From contig NZ_CP076718.1 in the NCBI RefSeq assembly GCF_011682235.2, positions 555,758 through 619,757 of the forward strand: a stretch of 64,000 nt of DNA, given 5' to 3'. How positions within the stretch are numbered: position 1 is the first letter of the stretch; the number at the start of each line of letters is the position of its first letter. Below are positions 23,609 through 33,105 of the stretch, one piece after another. This stretch comes from Rhodocaloribacter litoris (GTDB lineage: Bacteria > Bacteroidota > Rhodothermia > Rhodothermales > ISCAR-4553). The position numbers and the translations under genes were made by a program. The notes beneath the pieces were generated by a model. That model made no database searches, was not told the DNA's origin, and saw only the letters and a program-made list of their open reading frames with translations.

Positions 23609-24499
23609 TCATGCCAGGTTTTCGCGGAGAAAGTCCACAGTGCGTTGCCAGGCTTTCCGGGCGGCCGCCTCGTCGTAGCGCGGGGTGGTGTCGTTGTGGA
23701 AGCCGTGGTTCACGTGGGGGTAGAAGTGGGTGGAATACGCCTTCTGGTGTTCCATCAGGGCGGCTTCGTAGGCGGGCCAGCCGGCGTTGACCCGTGCATC
23801 CAGCCCGGCGAAGTGGAGCATCAGCGGGGCCTGGATGGTGGGTACGTCTTCCGCAGCCGGTTGTCCCCCGTAGAACGGCACCGCCGCCCCCAGTTCCGGC
23901 ACCCGCACCGCCATCATGTTGGCCACCCACCCCCCGAAGCAGAACCCCACGACGCCGGCCCGGCCGGTACACCGGGGATGCCGTTTCAGGTAGTCGAACC
24001 CCGCGATGAAATCCTCCAGCATCTCGTCCCGATCCCGCTGGCGTTGCAGGGCCCGCCCCTCGTCGTCGTTGCCGGGGTAGCCGCCGAGCGGCGTCAGCGC
24101 ATCCGGTGCCAGGGCCACGAAGCCGGCCAGGGCCGCCCGCCGGCAGACGTCCTCGATGTGCGGGTTGAGGCCCCGGTTCTCGTGGACCACCACCACGCCG
24201 GGCCATGGTCCGGCGGCACCGGCGGGCCAGGCCAGCAGGCCCCGGATCGTCCCCCCGCCACGGGGAGAGGCATACGTCACGTATTCCTCGTCGAGGCGCG
24301 GGTCGCCCGGCTGCACCTGCCGGGCGGTGGCGTACTTCGGCATGAGGTAGTCGAGCAGGGCGGCGACCGTCACCCCGCCGGCTGCGTACTGCGACAGCCG
24401 GCTCACGAACGTCCGCCGGTCGATCTGGTCGTGCGCATACAGGTCGTAGAGGTCGAACACCTCCTGGCTCAGGTCTTCTTTCGAGATCGATCTCTTCAT
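23609..24499 (-). CDS. Dienelactone hydrolase-family esterase
   Basis: A 296-residue alpha/beta-hydrolase. The catalytic triad is Cys187 (GFCFGG), Asp234 and His265 (NHGFHN), typical of dienelactone/carboxymethylenebutenolidase enzymes. An N-terminal extension (residues 1-60) has an RR-F-S-R segment followed by a hydrophobic run, which resembles a twin-arginine or anchor region found in Bacteroidota members of this family. It hydrolyses lactones or small esters; the actual substrate is unknown. It lies between DoxX and the FAD-oxidase in the same direction. Confidence 0.88.
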   Translation of the reverse strand: MKRSISKEDLSQEVFDLYDLYAHDQIDRRTFVSRLSQYAAGGVTVAALLDYLMPKYATARQVQPGDPRLDEEYVTYASPRGGGTIRGLLAWPAGAAGPWPGVVVVHENRGLNPHIEDVCRRAALAGFVALAPDALTPLGGYPGNDDEGRALQRQRDRDEMLEDFIAGFDYLKRHPRCTGRAGVVGFCFGGWVANMMAVRVPELGAAVPFYGGQPAAEDVPTIQAPLMLHFAGLDARVNAGWPAYEAALMEHQKAYSTHFYPHVNHGFHNDTTPRYDEAAARKAWQRTVDFLRENLA

Positions 24500-24538
24500 G
24501 GGATGCTGCGGGGTTGAATCATTGCCGGGCGCACCGGC

Positions 24539-25927
24539 TCAGGACGGCCGGATGTTCTGGTTCATGCGGAAGAGGTTCTCCGGATCGTACTCCTTCTTGA
24601 CCTCGACCAGGCGGTCCCAGACCTCCGGGATGTAGGCCGCCCGCACGCGGTCTTCGCCCTCGTCGCTCAGAAAGTTCACATAGACCCCCCGGGCAAAGGG
24701 CTCCGTTGCCTGGTGAAACGCCCGTGCCCAGGCGAGGCACCGTGCGTCGTCCGCGGCGTCGCGCCAGCGCGTGTGGATGTTGAGCACAAAGGGCGTCTTG
24801 CGATGGGCATAGGCCGTGGCGGTCTCCGGTACCCGGCCGGGGGCGCCTTCCATGTGCGGGATGAACACCTCGATCTCCTTCGTGGGCATGGTTTCGGCGA
24901 ACTCGAGTATCCGGTCGATGCATGCATCCGAGAGCGCCGTCAGGTGATGCGACTTCCAGTAGTTACGCGCCCCGTGCTCGACCAGCCCGTCGAAGCCCGC
25001 CTGCCAGGCCACCCAGGGGTTCATACCGACGGCCTCGCCGAGTGAGGGCGTCGCCTCGCGGATGGGCCGGATCAGGCGGGCTCCTTCCGCTTCGTCGCCC
25101 AGCCAGACGAACGGCACGACGACTACCCGTTGCCCGTGCACCTCCGGCGGCAGGAACGGCAGCGGCGGCGCGTGCCGCACCACGATCCAGGCCGTCATCG
25201 CGTCGGGCAGGCCGCGCACGTAGTCGCGGTGAAACTGCATGTATCGCTTCGCGTCTTCGAACCGCTTGACGATCAGGCCCGAATAGACGTGCGGGCCGAC
25301 CTCCACACACCTGAACCGGAAGGACGTGACGACGCCAAAGTTGCCCCCTCCTCCCCGGATCCCCCAGAACAGGTCGGGGTTCTCCCCGGCGCTGGCAGTC
25401 AGCAGCCGGCCGTCGGCCGTCACCACCTCGGCTGCGAGGAGGTTGTCGACGGCCAGCCCGTGTTTGCGGCTGATCCAGCCGAACCCGCCGCCCAGCGTCA
25501 GCCCTCCCACCCCCGTGTGGGACACGATCCCCCCGCCCGACACGGCGAGCCCGTAGAGCTGGGTTTCACGGTCCATATCGCCCAGCAGGGCGCCCCCGTC
25601 GACCCGGGCGGTCCTGTTCTCCGGGTCCACGTTGACGCGCCGCATGAGCGACAGGTCGATCATGATGCCCCCGTCACAGACCGCGTTCCCCGCCGAGTTG
25701 TGCCCGCCTCCCCTGACGGCGACAAGCAGGCCGTTATCGCGGGCGAAGTGCACGGCGTTGATGACGTCTGCCGTGCCGGCACAGCGGGCGATGATCGCCG
25801 GCCGCCGGTCGAACATACCGTTCCAGATCCGGCGTACCCTGTCATAGTCCCGGTCGCCGGGAAGAAGAACCTCTCCCCGAAAACTTTTCCGGAACGCACC
25901 GGTTTGCGCATCGCGTAGTGGTTCCAT
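24539..25927 (-). CDS. FAD-binding oxidoreductase, BBE-like
   Basis: A 462-residue PCMH-type flavoprotein. It has a VRGGGHNSAG loop whose His can carry covalent FAD, the GLTLGGGFGW strand, and a C-terminal BBE segment ending PENLFRMNQNI. The second Cys of bicovalent berberine-bridge enzymes is absent (GVGGLTLGG), so a single linkage is expected. These enzymes oxidise alcohols or sugars and pass electrons to oxygen. The start at 25927 follows GGAGG with five-base spacing; a longer frame begins at 26035. It may act with the adjacent esterase and DoxX. Confidence 0.9.
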   Translation of the reverse strand: MEPLRDAQTGAFRKSFRGEVLLPGDRDYDRVRRIWNGMFDRRPAIIARCAGTADVINAVHFARDNGLLVAVRGGGHNSAGNAVCDGGIMIDLSLMRRVNVDPENRTARVDGGALLGDMDRETQLYGLAVSGGGIVSHTGVGGLTLGGGFGWISRKHGLAVDNLLAAEVVTADGRLLTASAGENPDLFWGIRGGGGNFGVVTSFRFRCVEVGPHVYSGLIVKRFEDAKRYMQFHRDYVRGLPDAMTAWIVVRHAPPLPFLPPEVHGQRVVVVPFVWLGDEAEGARLIRPIREATPSLGEAVGMNPWVAWQAGFDGLVEHGARNYWKSHHLTALSDACIDRILEFAETMPTKEIEVFIPHMEGAPGRVPETATAYAHRKTPFVLNIHTRWRDAADDARCLAWARAFHQATEPFARGVYVNFLSDEGEDRVRAAYIPEVWDRLVEVKKEYDPENLFRMNQNIRPS

Positions 25928-26579
25928 GAAGGCCTCCGTTGCGATCCAGGGCCCCACCAGCGCAGGGCGTAACGCGCTCCCCCTTTCACAACGCCCCGGG
26001 CCGGCGCCCCCTGCCCCGGCCTCCTCCGAAACCACACGCTCCCTCCGCCGCGAAGCCGGTATGGTGGCCGCGTCATGCGACCCTATGGACCTTCACCGTG
26101 TGGGGTTCCAGCCCGCCGCCTTCCCGCATTTCATGGCACCGGCATCCTGGGGAGCGGCTGCCATACCCCGGCCCCCGGTACATCCCGGCACACCACACAC
26201 CGCCACGATGGTCAACCCTGGACCTTGTTTTTTTCCGTCATCCTGCACTGACGGGTATGGTGGTTCGGACACCGCTGCAGGGCGGCCAGACGATAGCCGC
26301 TCACCCGCGAGGGACAACGTGGCGGAGAACATCGAAGGACGGCAAGCGCCGGGACTGCCATGCGGTTCATCCGGCGAGACATCCGGAATCCCACGACGGC
26401 ACACACCGGCCACCTGGCGCACGAAACGGGGGTCCCTCCACGAGGAATGCCCCCTGCTCCCACAAGGTAACCTTCACCAAAAGAAGAGGCAAGGATCGTC
26501 CGGAAACGCCCGATGCGCCGCCGACGCCGGGCCTCCTCCCGCTCAGTCCTCCGCCCCGGACGCGTGCGGACGTGCATGA
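25928..26579. other. Gene-free stretch upstream of the FAD oxidase
   Basis: No supported gene. The long frames on both strands are Pro/Arg-rich shadows. It probably holds the oxidase promoter and decayed remains of the membrane-protein gene to its right. Confidence 0.4.
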
Positions 26580-26789
26580 GCCGCCCGCCGGAAAAGCAGG
26601 GCCGATCCCATGGGGCCGGAAACGCGCGAGCACGGCACCGAAAAGCCCGACGGCCAGCACTCCGAAGTATATCCGGTTGGCGGGATCGCCACCCGCCCCG
26701 ATGATGCCGCCCCCCAGGCTCAGCCAGACGAGCAGGACCGCGGCGACGAGGGCCATACCGGCGGCGGTGCTATACGCTTTGTGCCTCAT
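26580..26789 (-). pseudogene. Frameshifted small membrane protein
   Basis: From ATG 26789, preceded by an excellent AGGAGG site, about 60 residues read as a two-helix membrane protein (VAAVLLVWLSLGGGIIG, then NRIYFGVLAVGLFGAVLARF). I recognise a widespread ~100-residue family with this layout. After RPHG the frame shifts to an Arg/Gly-rich tail, while the +1 frame would resume a plausible sequence and then stop. It is probably a recently inactivated gene or contains a sequencing error. Confidence 0.5.
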
Positions 26790-26859
26790 CCTCCTTTCCT
26801 CCAGAAACCAACACGGTTCGCAAGGGCATATTGGACGCGTTAGCATCCTATTCGCCCGA

Positions 26860-28194
26860 TCATCCGCCTCCCGTGAGGACCGGCAGCAGCGGCAGGACGA
26901 GCAGCAGCAAGAGCGCCCAGAGCGCGGCCAGCGGGGCAAACAGGCCTGTGGACGCTCGCAAGACCGGGATCCAGGGTTGCCGGCGCGCCTTCCAGAGCCG
27001 TACCCCCACCGAGGCCAGGATCAGCAGCGTCGTAACGTTCCATCCGACCACCGCCAGCCGGTTCGGGGTCAGGCCCAGGGCAAACAGCCGGCTGGCGACG
27101 GCAGCCAGGGCATACACGTTCAGGATCAGCGTGAGTCCCCCCAGGCCCAGCACGGCATACCGGAAAAGTGCCTTCCCGCGCCCGGTCCTGGCCTCGACCG
27201 GCCCGGAGACGACAACCGTCAGCAGCACCATGATGGCCAGGATGGTCACGTTGTAGACGATGAGCACCTCCCGCTCCTCGAAAGGCTTCCGGAAGTAGAC
27301 CGGAAGGAACCACAGGAGGTAGACGAGCAGCACCCCGAGGGCCAGCGGCAGCAGCAGCCGGGCGAGGATGCGGAGCGTTCGCGTCAGCCCGGCACGCTCA
27401 TCCTGCGCCGCGGGCGGCACCGAGGCGTCGTACACGCTGCCGAGCGCCAGCAAGGGCAGGGCACCGGCAGCCCAGGCGGCAACCACCTGCAGGTCCTCTT
27501 CGGGCAGTTCGACCCCCAGCACCAGAAAGATGCCATAGGTAAGCCCGACGAAGGCCATGCCGGCGCCGAAAAAGATCCCCCCCGTCAGCACGACCTCGAC
27601 GGACTTGACCAGGTAGGCATAGGCCTGTCGTGCGGGGTTCGGATAGCCGAGGCAGAGCGCTCCCCCGACGAGCGCCCAGGCCACGAACGGCAGGTGCAGC
27701 GCCCCCAGCACGGCCACGTCGTCGGTCCGGTCGCCGATGGTGAGGCCCACAAAGAGGGCCACCAGGACGATGGCGGCGGCGGCGACGACATACCGCATCA
27801 CGCGCCGCGGGCGTTCGCTCCAGGCCAGGTAGGCGAGCAGGCCGAGGGCCACGAGCGGTCCCCACCCCACCCAGAACAGCGTGCTCGCTTCGTTCGGGTC
27901 GGGAACCGGCGGCCGGCCTCCCGCCAGCAGGGCGCTCACCACCCCGAGTAGCACGCTCGTCCCGATGATCATGGGCCAGTGCCGGTCGGGCCGCGATTCC
28001 GGCTCGCGTTCGACCGCCAGCCCGAGCCGGTGGGCCCAGGCTTCGAGCAGCAGGTTCCCCGGATGCCCGGCCACACATTGCCCGAGGGCTTCCCGGAACG
28101 CGGCCTCCTCACCTTCGGCCTGTGCGCTCCGGTAGAGACGTTCGAGACCGGCCGGGTCGTCTCGCAGTGCTTCGATGTTCTCCTTCCAGGTCAT
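26860..28194 (-). CDS. Polytopic membrane protein of unknown function
   Basis: A 444-residue protein with a soluble N-terminal ~75 residues (helical, tetratricopeptide-like length) and about ten hydrophobic helices. I see no catalytic motif. The layout resembles DUF4153-type or related Bacteroidota membrane proteins, but this is not certain. The start at 28194 is set by a GGAGG site eight bases upstream. It is divergent from the winged-helix regulator gene, so the two may share control. Confidence 0.7.
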   Translation of the reverse strand: MTWKENIEALRDDPAGLERLYRSAQAEGEEAAFREALGQCVAGHPGNLLLEAWAHRLGLAVEREPESRPDRHWPMIIGTSVLLGVVSALLAGGRPPVPDPNEASTLFWVGWGPLVALGLLAYLAWSERPRRVMRYVVAAAAIVLVALFVGLTIGDRTDDVAVLGALHLPFVAWALVGGALCLGYPNPARQAYAYLVKSVEVVLTGGIFFGAGMAFVGLTYGIFLVLGVELPEEDLQVVAAWAAGALPLLALGSVYDASVPPAAQDERAGLTRTLRILARLLLPLALGVLLVYLLWFLPVYFRKPFEEREVLIVYNVTILAIMVLLTVVVSGPVEARTGRGKALFRYAVLGLGGLTLILNVYALAAVASRLFALGLTPNRLAVVGWNVTTLLILASVGVRLWKARRQPWIPVLRASTGLFAPLAALWALLLLLVLPLLPVLTGGG

Positions 28195-28340
28195 GGTCGG
28201 TTCCTCCGGGGATTGTGTCCTGCATCTCGGCGTGTACACGCCGCGTTCGAGCCGGTGCAGGCCCGCGTTGCGGATCTGACCGGTTGCCCGTAATATGCCG
28301 CCCGGGCCGGTGAGCCGCATGAGCGACCCCTGAGCATTCC
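28195..28340. promoter_or_regulatory. Divergent promoter region
   Basis: A 146-base gap between the leftward membrane-protein gene and the rightward winged-helix regulator. It must carry both promoters. No clear operator is visible. Confidence 0.45.
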
Positions 28341-29513
28341 GTGAGCATCGTGCAGGAGACCCCGATCTACCGCTTCGGCGACTTCACGCTCGACGTTACC
28401 AACCGGGAGTTGCGCCTCGGGGAAAAGCGCCTGGAACTCAACGCCCGGTACTTCGATGCCCTCGCCCTGCTGGTACGGGAGCACGGCCGCCTCGTCGCAA
28501 AAGAGCGGTTCTTCGAGGAAGTCTGGGCCGACGTGGTGGTCAGCGACAGCGCCCTCACGCAGGGGATCAAGGCAATCCGGCGCGTACTCGGCGACGACGC
28601 GGCCAATCCCCGGTTCATCCAGACGGTCCCCCGGCACGGATACCGGTTCATCGCCGGCGTCTCGACCGTGGCCCGCGACGACACGGCGCCCCTCCCGGAC
28701 GGGGAAGCGGCAGGCTCTCCGGACGCGGCGAGCACGCCCGCGACGCCTGCTGCGGGCGAAGCCTTCCCTTCCCCAACCCGCCTTGCAGACCGGGGAGCCG
28801 CCGCCCTGGCGACGGCTCTGGCCACGGCGCTCGCCGGCACCCTGGGCGGTGCCGTAGCCGGCCTGTTCGGCGGGCTGCTCTACGGCTTCGGGCTCGCACA
28901 CGCCCCCCCGGATCCGCAACCCGGCACCGCCTCCATCCTGCTCGTGCTGATCACCCTCTCCGGCTTTCTGGGCACCATGGGAGGGTTCGGCGTGGGAGCC
29001 GGGATCGCGGCCGCCGAATATGCCGCGGGCGGGCGGGCCGCCTGGCGCATCGCGGGCGCCGTGCTGGGCGGCATGCTCGTAGGCGGCAGCGTGAAGCTGC
29101 TGGGCGTCGACGCGTTCAACCTGCTCTTCGGACGGACACCGGCCGGCATCACGGGCGGGATGGAAGGTGCGGCGCTCGGCCTCGCGGTAGGGCTCGGCGC
29201 ACACCTCGGCGGCGGCTTCGAGGCGTCCCCCTGGTGGCGACCCGTCGCGGCGGCGGCCGCCACCGGCGCCGCCTGCGGGGTGCTGATCGTCCTGGCGGGC
29301 GGCCACCTCCTCGGCGGCAGCCTCGACCTCCTGGCCCGCTCCTTTGCGGAATCCCGGCTTCAACTCGACGCCATCGGGCACTTCTTCGGGGAGGTCCGCT
29401 TCGGACCAACCACCCGGATGGTCCTCGCCGCGATCGAAGGGCTCCTCTTTGCCTCCTGTGTCGTCGGGGCCCTCGTCGCCGCCCGGCGCCCCCGTAACGG
29501 GCTACCGGCCTGA
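28341..29513 (+). CDS. Membrane-anchored winged-helix regulator (CadC/OmpR-type DNA-binding domain)
   Basis: Residues 8-105 are an OmpR/PhoB-type winged helix (FGDFTLDVTNRELRLGEKRL, FDALALLVREHG, TVPRHGYRFI) with no receiver domain. After a Pro/Ala linker, residues 150-385 are five to six hydrophobic, Gly/Ala-rich helices. This is the ToxR/CadC plan of a one-component regulator embedded in the membrane, though with an unusually large membrane part. It starts at GTG 28341 and is divergent from the membrane-protein gene it may control. The signal sensed is unknown. Confidence 0.85.
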   Translation: MSIVQETPIYRFGDFTLDVTNRELRLGEKRLELNARYFDALALLVREHGRLVAKERFFEEVWADVVVSDSALTQGIKAIRRVLGDDAANPRFIQTVPRHGYRFIAGVSTVARDDTAPLPDGEAAGSPDAASTPATPAAGEAFPSPTRLADRGAAALATALATALAGTLGGAVAGLFGGLLYGFGLAHAPPDPQPGTASILLVLITLSGFLGTMGGFGVGAGIAAAEYAAGGRAAWRIAGAVLGGMLVGGSVKLLGVDAFNLLFGRTPAGITGGMEGAALGLAVGLGAHLGGGFEASPWWRPVAAAAATGAACGVLIVLAGGHLLGGSLDLLARSFAESRLQLDAIGHFFGEVRFGPTTRMVLAAIEGLLFASCVVGALVAARRPRNGLPA

Positions 29514-29526
29514 GGGCCGGCGCCGG

Positions 29527-30912
29527 CTATCCCTTGCGGCGGCCATACCAGTACATCCCGCCCATCAAGAGGCGCAGGGTCTCCGCCGCTCCCGCCCGGT
29601 CATCGAACGTCACGCGATGAGCGTCCGGATCACGGCCCGCGAACGCGTGGTTGCCGAGGTACGTGAGGGGCGTCGTGGGACCCGGCGGGGGCATCTCGAG
29701 CCAGAGCCGGCCGGCACGCTCCACCACGTGAACGTCGAAGACACCGATGTCGTACGTGCCGACGTAGCGCTGCCGCTCCCGCATCGACAGGGGCACTTCA
29801 CGAAAGCCGGGCTGCGGCAGGCCGAGCAGCCGGCGCACGACCTGCCGTTCGATCGACTCGGTCCGCACGTCGCCGCGATGTACGAGGACGACGACCGTCA
29901 GCGCGCTGTCCGGATAATAGGCGGCCGTGGCGGAAAAGCCGCGCATCGCACCATTATGGCCCACCCGCCGGAGCGACTCGAAGTCGACCAGCGACAGGCC
30001 CAGGCCGTAGGCGGCCCGGCTGCCGTCCGGGAGCAGTGCCGGGGCGACCATCTGCTCGTACAGGTGAGGCGGCAGGACCCGGCCCGTAGCGAGCAGGCGC
30101 GTCCATCGCGCCACATCGAGGGCATGGCCGCACAGCCCCCCATCGCCCCGGATCCAGTTCATGTTCTCGGGAGCGGCGGCGACGATGACCCCGTCGTGCA
30201 ACACGTGCCCCACCGCCTCGGCCGGCCCGTGCGGCCGCGACGCGCACTGGCGCAGAGAGGACAACCCCAGCGGCCGGAAGAATCGTGCGACCAGCAGGTC
30301 CTCGTAGGGCTCTCCCATGATGCGCTCGACCAGCAGCGCAAGCATCGTGTAGTTGGTGTTGCTGTACGACCACCTCGACCCCGGCGGCCAATCCACCGGA
30401 AGCCGGCGTACGAGCGCAACGAGTTCGGCGCGGCTTCGCGTCAGATCATCGAACCCCGCCTGTGCTTCCGGCGCGGTGAACAACTCGCGCACGCCGGAAG
30501 TGTGGTTCAACAGATGCCGAACACGAAGACCCGGCGGCAATTGCGGGAAATCGGGAAGATGACGGACGACGGGGTCGTCGAGGGAAAGATGCCGTTCATC
30601 GACCAGCACGAGCACAAGCGCCGCCAGAAACTGCTTACTGATCGAGCCGAGCTGGAAGACCGTCGTTTCGCGGACCCTGTCGGCCCGGCTCATGTCCACG
30701 TATCCATAGCCGCCCGCCAGCACGATCTCGTCGCCGCGCAGGACCGTGAGCGCCAGGCCCGGAAGGCGGTGTGCCTCCAGCGCATGCACGGCGATCGAAT
30801 CCACCTGATGGACCGGGGCGGCCGATCCCGGCCTGTCTTGAGGCACCGGTGTGGTACACCCGGCCGCCAGGGCCACCAGGGCCGGAAAAACCTTCCAGTC
30901 GAACGAAGCCAT
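29527..30912 (-). CDS. Lipoprotein serine hydrolase, class C beta-lactamase fold
   Basis: A 461-residue protein. Lipobox ALAAGC puts the lipidated Cys at 19. The penicillin-binding motifs are S90-I-S-K93, Y183-S-N and HNG in place of KTG. A C-terminal beta domain of about 100 residues follows. Members act as D-amino peptidases, esterases or beta-lactam-binding proteins on the periplasmic side. The start at 30912 has an AAAGGGG site; the longer frame to 31071 has no signal peptide. The upstream cupin lipoprotein is in the same direction, 70 bases away. Confidence 0.88.
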   Translation of the reverse strand: MASFDWKVFPALVALAAGCTTPVPQDRPGSAAPVHQVDSIAVHALEAHRLPGLALTVLRGDEIVLAGGYGYVDMSRADRVRETTVFQLGSISKQFLAALVLVLVDERHLSLDDPVVRHLPDFPQLPPGLRVRHLLNHTSGVRELFTAPEAQAGFDDLTRSRAELVALVRRLPVDWPPGSRWSYSNTNYTMLALLVERIMGEPYEDLLVARFFRPLGLSSLRQCASRPHGPAEAVGHVLHDGVIVAAAPENMNWIRGDGGLCGHALDVARWTRLLATGRVLPPHLYEQMVAPALLPDGSRAAYGLGLSLVDFESLRRVGHNGAMRGFSATAAYYPDSALTVVVLVHRGDVRTESIERQVVRRLLGLPQPGFREVPLSMRERQRYVGTYDIGVFDVHVVERAGRLWLEMPPPGPTTPLTYLGNHAFAGRDPDAHRVTFDDRAGAAETLRLLMGGMYWYGRRKG

Positions 30913-30982
30913 GTGTCCCCTTTGAGGAAAAACCGCCTTCCGGCGTGAGGCAGGGGATGGGCACGGCCGCCGCGGCACGGTC

Positions 30983-31651
30983 TTACCAGCGAGCCACTTC
31001 CACCTCGTCGGCCATGAACAGGTTGCCGCCTTCCCCCTCGATCTCATATTGAACGAGCGTGCCCGAGGCATATCCCTGGCGAATCGTCCCCCTTCCGCGC
31101 GGCGTCCTCACACGCTCTCCCTTTCGAAACCGGAATGGACCGGACCCCCCGGCATCATCCAGCAACTTCAACCCGTCCCGCCAGTGGATATGGAAAGGGC
31201 CCACTCCGTGTACCTGCACGATGGCTCCCTCCGGGGCATAGCCGAACATGGTGGTTCCCTTCGGGACAAAGGCGTACGCGCCGGAGCGCATCTCCTTCAA
31301 CGCCTCGCTTTCCCACGTCTCTCCCACGGCAAAATAGAACGTTCCCTGCACCACGGTCAGGTGCTCATCGACCGGGTGCGTATGCAACGGAATCTTCGTG
31401 CCCGGAAGTTCACGAATCCGCATCACAAAGGCCTCTCCGGGCGTGTCGGGGTCACCGAAGAGGATTTCCACATCTCCCGACAACGCCTGCAAGGGAATCA
31501 CGCGGGGCTGCGCGCCCTGCCCGCCGGCACGCGTCACGCCGGAGGCGGCACCAAAAGCGGTGCGCGTCTCACCGGTTTCGCTTTCCCCGGCAGGGGGCGT
31601 GGCCGGTCCACACGCGAGCGCGAGACACAGGATGGGGAGGAGCAGGCGCAT
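30983..31651 (-). CDS. Cupin-domain lipoprotein
   Basis: A 222-residue protein. Signal peptide with lipobox LALAC. A cupin barrel occupies about 50-145: motif 1 carries the pattern HTHPVDEHLTVV and a downstream His lies in FHIHW. The last ~55 residues (KGERVRTPRGRGTIRQG) form a small SH3-like beta domain. Metal-binding cupins of this sort bind small ligands or detoxify. It precedes the serine hydrolase gene on the same strand. Confidence 0.8.
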   Translation of the reverse strand: MRLLLPILCLALACGPATPPAGESETGETRTAFGAASGVTRAGGQGAQPRVIPLQALSGDVEILFGDPDTPGEAFVMRIRELPGTKIPLHTHPVDEHLTVVQGTFYFAVGETWESEALKEMRSGAYAFVPKGTTMFGYAPEGAIVQVHGVGPFHIHWRDGLKLLDDAGGSGPFRFRKGERVRTPRGRGTIRQGYASGTLVQYEIEGEGGNLFMADEVEVARW

Positions 31652-31812
31652 GCGGTACACTCGGAGGGTGAGGCGGCCTGAAGGCATCCGGCCAACGTCC
31701 TGCCCGAGACGGCCCGGCAGCGCGGTATCAACGGCACAGCGGGAACGGCAGGGCGAAGCATGCGGACCGGCACGGTGAGGCGGCAACGCATCGCGTTCTC
31801 GCGGAACCGGTA

Positions 31813-32226
31813 TCACGCTTCTTCGAGCACGTCGGCCAGGGTGCGCATGTAGAGGGCGGCATCGCGGGGGTCGTTGTGATGAAGCGGGGTGCGGTCCGGG
31901 GGAAGGCGGCGCAGCACCCGCGCGTCGGAGAGGTACTCGAGGCGGGCCAGGTCATCCGGGGCGAGGCCGGCCCGCTGGAGCGTCTGGAACAGGTCGTCGA
32001 CGCGGTGGCCGGTGCCGGCGCAGTAGTCGCGGGCGTGCTCGGTCCACTCGTCCAGCGCGTAGTCCACGGCGCGGACGATCTCAAGGTCCGTCATCCCGGT
32101 GAGCGTCTGCACCAGGTGGCCGCAGTTGCAGCGGCCCATGTGGCCCCATTCGTAGCGGGCCCCGGCGTCGAGGCGGCGGGCGGTCTCGCGCAGGGCGTCG
32201 ATCAGGTGGGGGGAGCGCTGTGGCAC
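31813..32226 (-). CDS. Conserved hypothetical protein
   Basis: A 137-residue acidic protein beginning with a helical region and containing a GRCNCGHLVQTLT block with two Cys and one His. I know similar short proteins from other Bacteroidota but no function. It is the last chromosomal gene before the cassette-bearing accessory block. Confidence 0.7.
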   Translation of the reverse strand: MPQRSPHLIDALRETARRLDAGARYEWGHMGRCNCGHLVQTLTGMTDLEIVRAVDYALDEWTEHARDYCAGTGHRVDDLFQTLQRAGLAPDDLARLEYLSDARVLRRLPPDRTPLHHNDPRDAALYMRTLADVLEEA

Positions 32227-32610
32227 GGTTTTCCTCCTTTCGGTTTTGCCGTCATCCGTATCACGCCGGTTTCCGGCCCCGGCGTATTCTCTCTCAAAGC
32301 GGCACCGCCCGCCGGGTTCCTTGTTGCGATGGACAGGACTTCAGCCCGGCCCTCGCGGCGGCCGGCGGGACGCACCCGTGAACGAGAAGGCAGGCACAAA
32401 CCGAGTGGGGCGCACCCGTGAAGGGTGCGGCTACAGGATTGGGGGTTAAGACCGTAGCCGCGGGCTTTAGCCCGGGCCTCGCGGCGGCCGGCGGGACGCA
32501 CCCGTGAATGAGAAGGCAGGCGCAAACCGAGTAGAGCTCCTCCGGTCAGCCGCATAGACGGACCGTGAGTGTCCATGTTCTGCCCTTGACAAAGGGAGGC
32601 CATAAAGGGG
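32227..32610. other. Gene-free stretch at the left edge of the cassette block
   Basis: No supported gene. It holds the pair of 68-bp repeats at 32339-32532 (listed separately) and the decayed right end of the accessory block. Confidence 0.5.
32339..32532. repeat. Two 68-bp direct repeats with hairpins
   Basis: Positions 32339-32406 and 32465-32532 differ at four of 68 positions. Between them is a CGCACCC/GGGTGCG stem and an inverted pair GGCTAC (32430-32435) and GTAGCC. This resembles widespread intergenic repeats with a GGCTACA...GTAGCCGCGGGC core. Confidence 0.8.
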
Positions 32611-33003
32611 TTATATAGCCGTGTTGGAATAATCTTCTTTAAGTAGTTCTGGACGTTTATTGAGGTAATTAAAAAGCCAGGGCTTGAGCTGGTACCAAGT
32701 TGTCCTTTCGTTCGGTTTCTCTTCTTCCCGGACCGGCACCAACGCTCCTTCATCAATCAGGAACGGAAGGAATGCTTCGGCAGGATTAAGCCCCCCTCCG
32801 GTGATAGTCCAGCCAAAGAGCCGATCGTCCGAATTCGCTGCTGCACGATACATCCCGTTCAGAGCCAAGCGTCCTTCCCGAGGCAAATTTTCAAGACGCT
32901 GCTTGATGCGACGGCGGGATCGAAACCCCTTGAATGCTTTGCCAACCGCAGATAACGGCGTTTTGAGCAAGCTCGTCAGCCAACTAGGAAGCGCGAGATC
33001 CAT
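32611..33003 (-). CDS. Cassette-encoded hypothetical protein
   Basis: A 130-residue protein with an amphipathic N-terminus, a basic central region (KGFRSRRRIKQRLE) and a Trp-rich end (TWYQLKPWLFNYL). Not recognised; the tail resembles small superinfection-type proteins only in length and composition. It is visibly AT-richer than the chromosome and begins right after a GTTATAGGGC boundary, as expected of the next cassette in a CALIN-like array. Confidence 0.55.
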   Translation of the reverse strand: MDLALPSWLTSLLKTPLSAVGKAFKGFRSRRRIKQRLENLPREGRLALNGMYRAAANSDDRLFGWTITGGGLNPAEAFLPFLIDEGALVPVREEEKPNERTTWYQLKPWLFNYLNKRPELLKEDYSNTAI

Positions 33004-33040
33004 TTGGAGGATGGCACGGAAGCCCTATAACACTACGGAA

Positions 33041-33105
33041 GCCCTATAACGGCACTCGCGTCAGCGGCGGCGCGAAGCGCCGTCCGCTGCAAGCCATTGT
33101 TAGGC
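33041..33105 (-). other. attC-like recombination site
   Basis: Read on the minus strand, the site begins with GCCTAAC (33105-33099) at the stop codon of the preceding gene and ends at GTTATAGGGC (33050-33041). Internal arms CAGCGG and CCGCTG enclose a GGCGCTTCGCGCC stem. Its length of 65 bases and its fold are those of integron attC sites. A second copy of GTTATAGGGC lies at 33022-33031. Confidence 0.7.
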
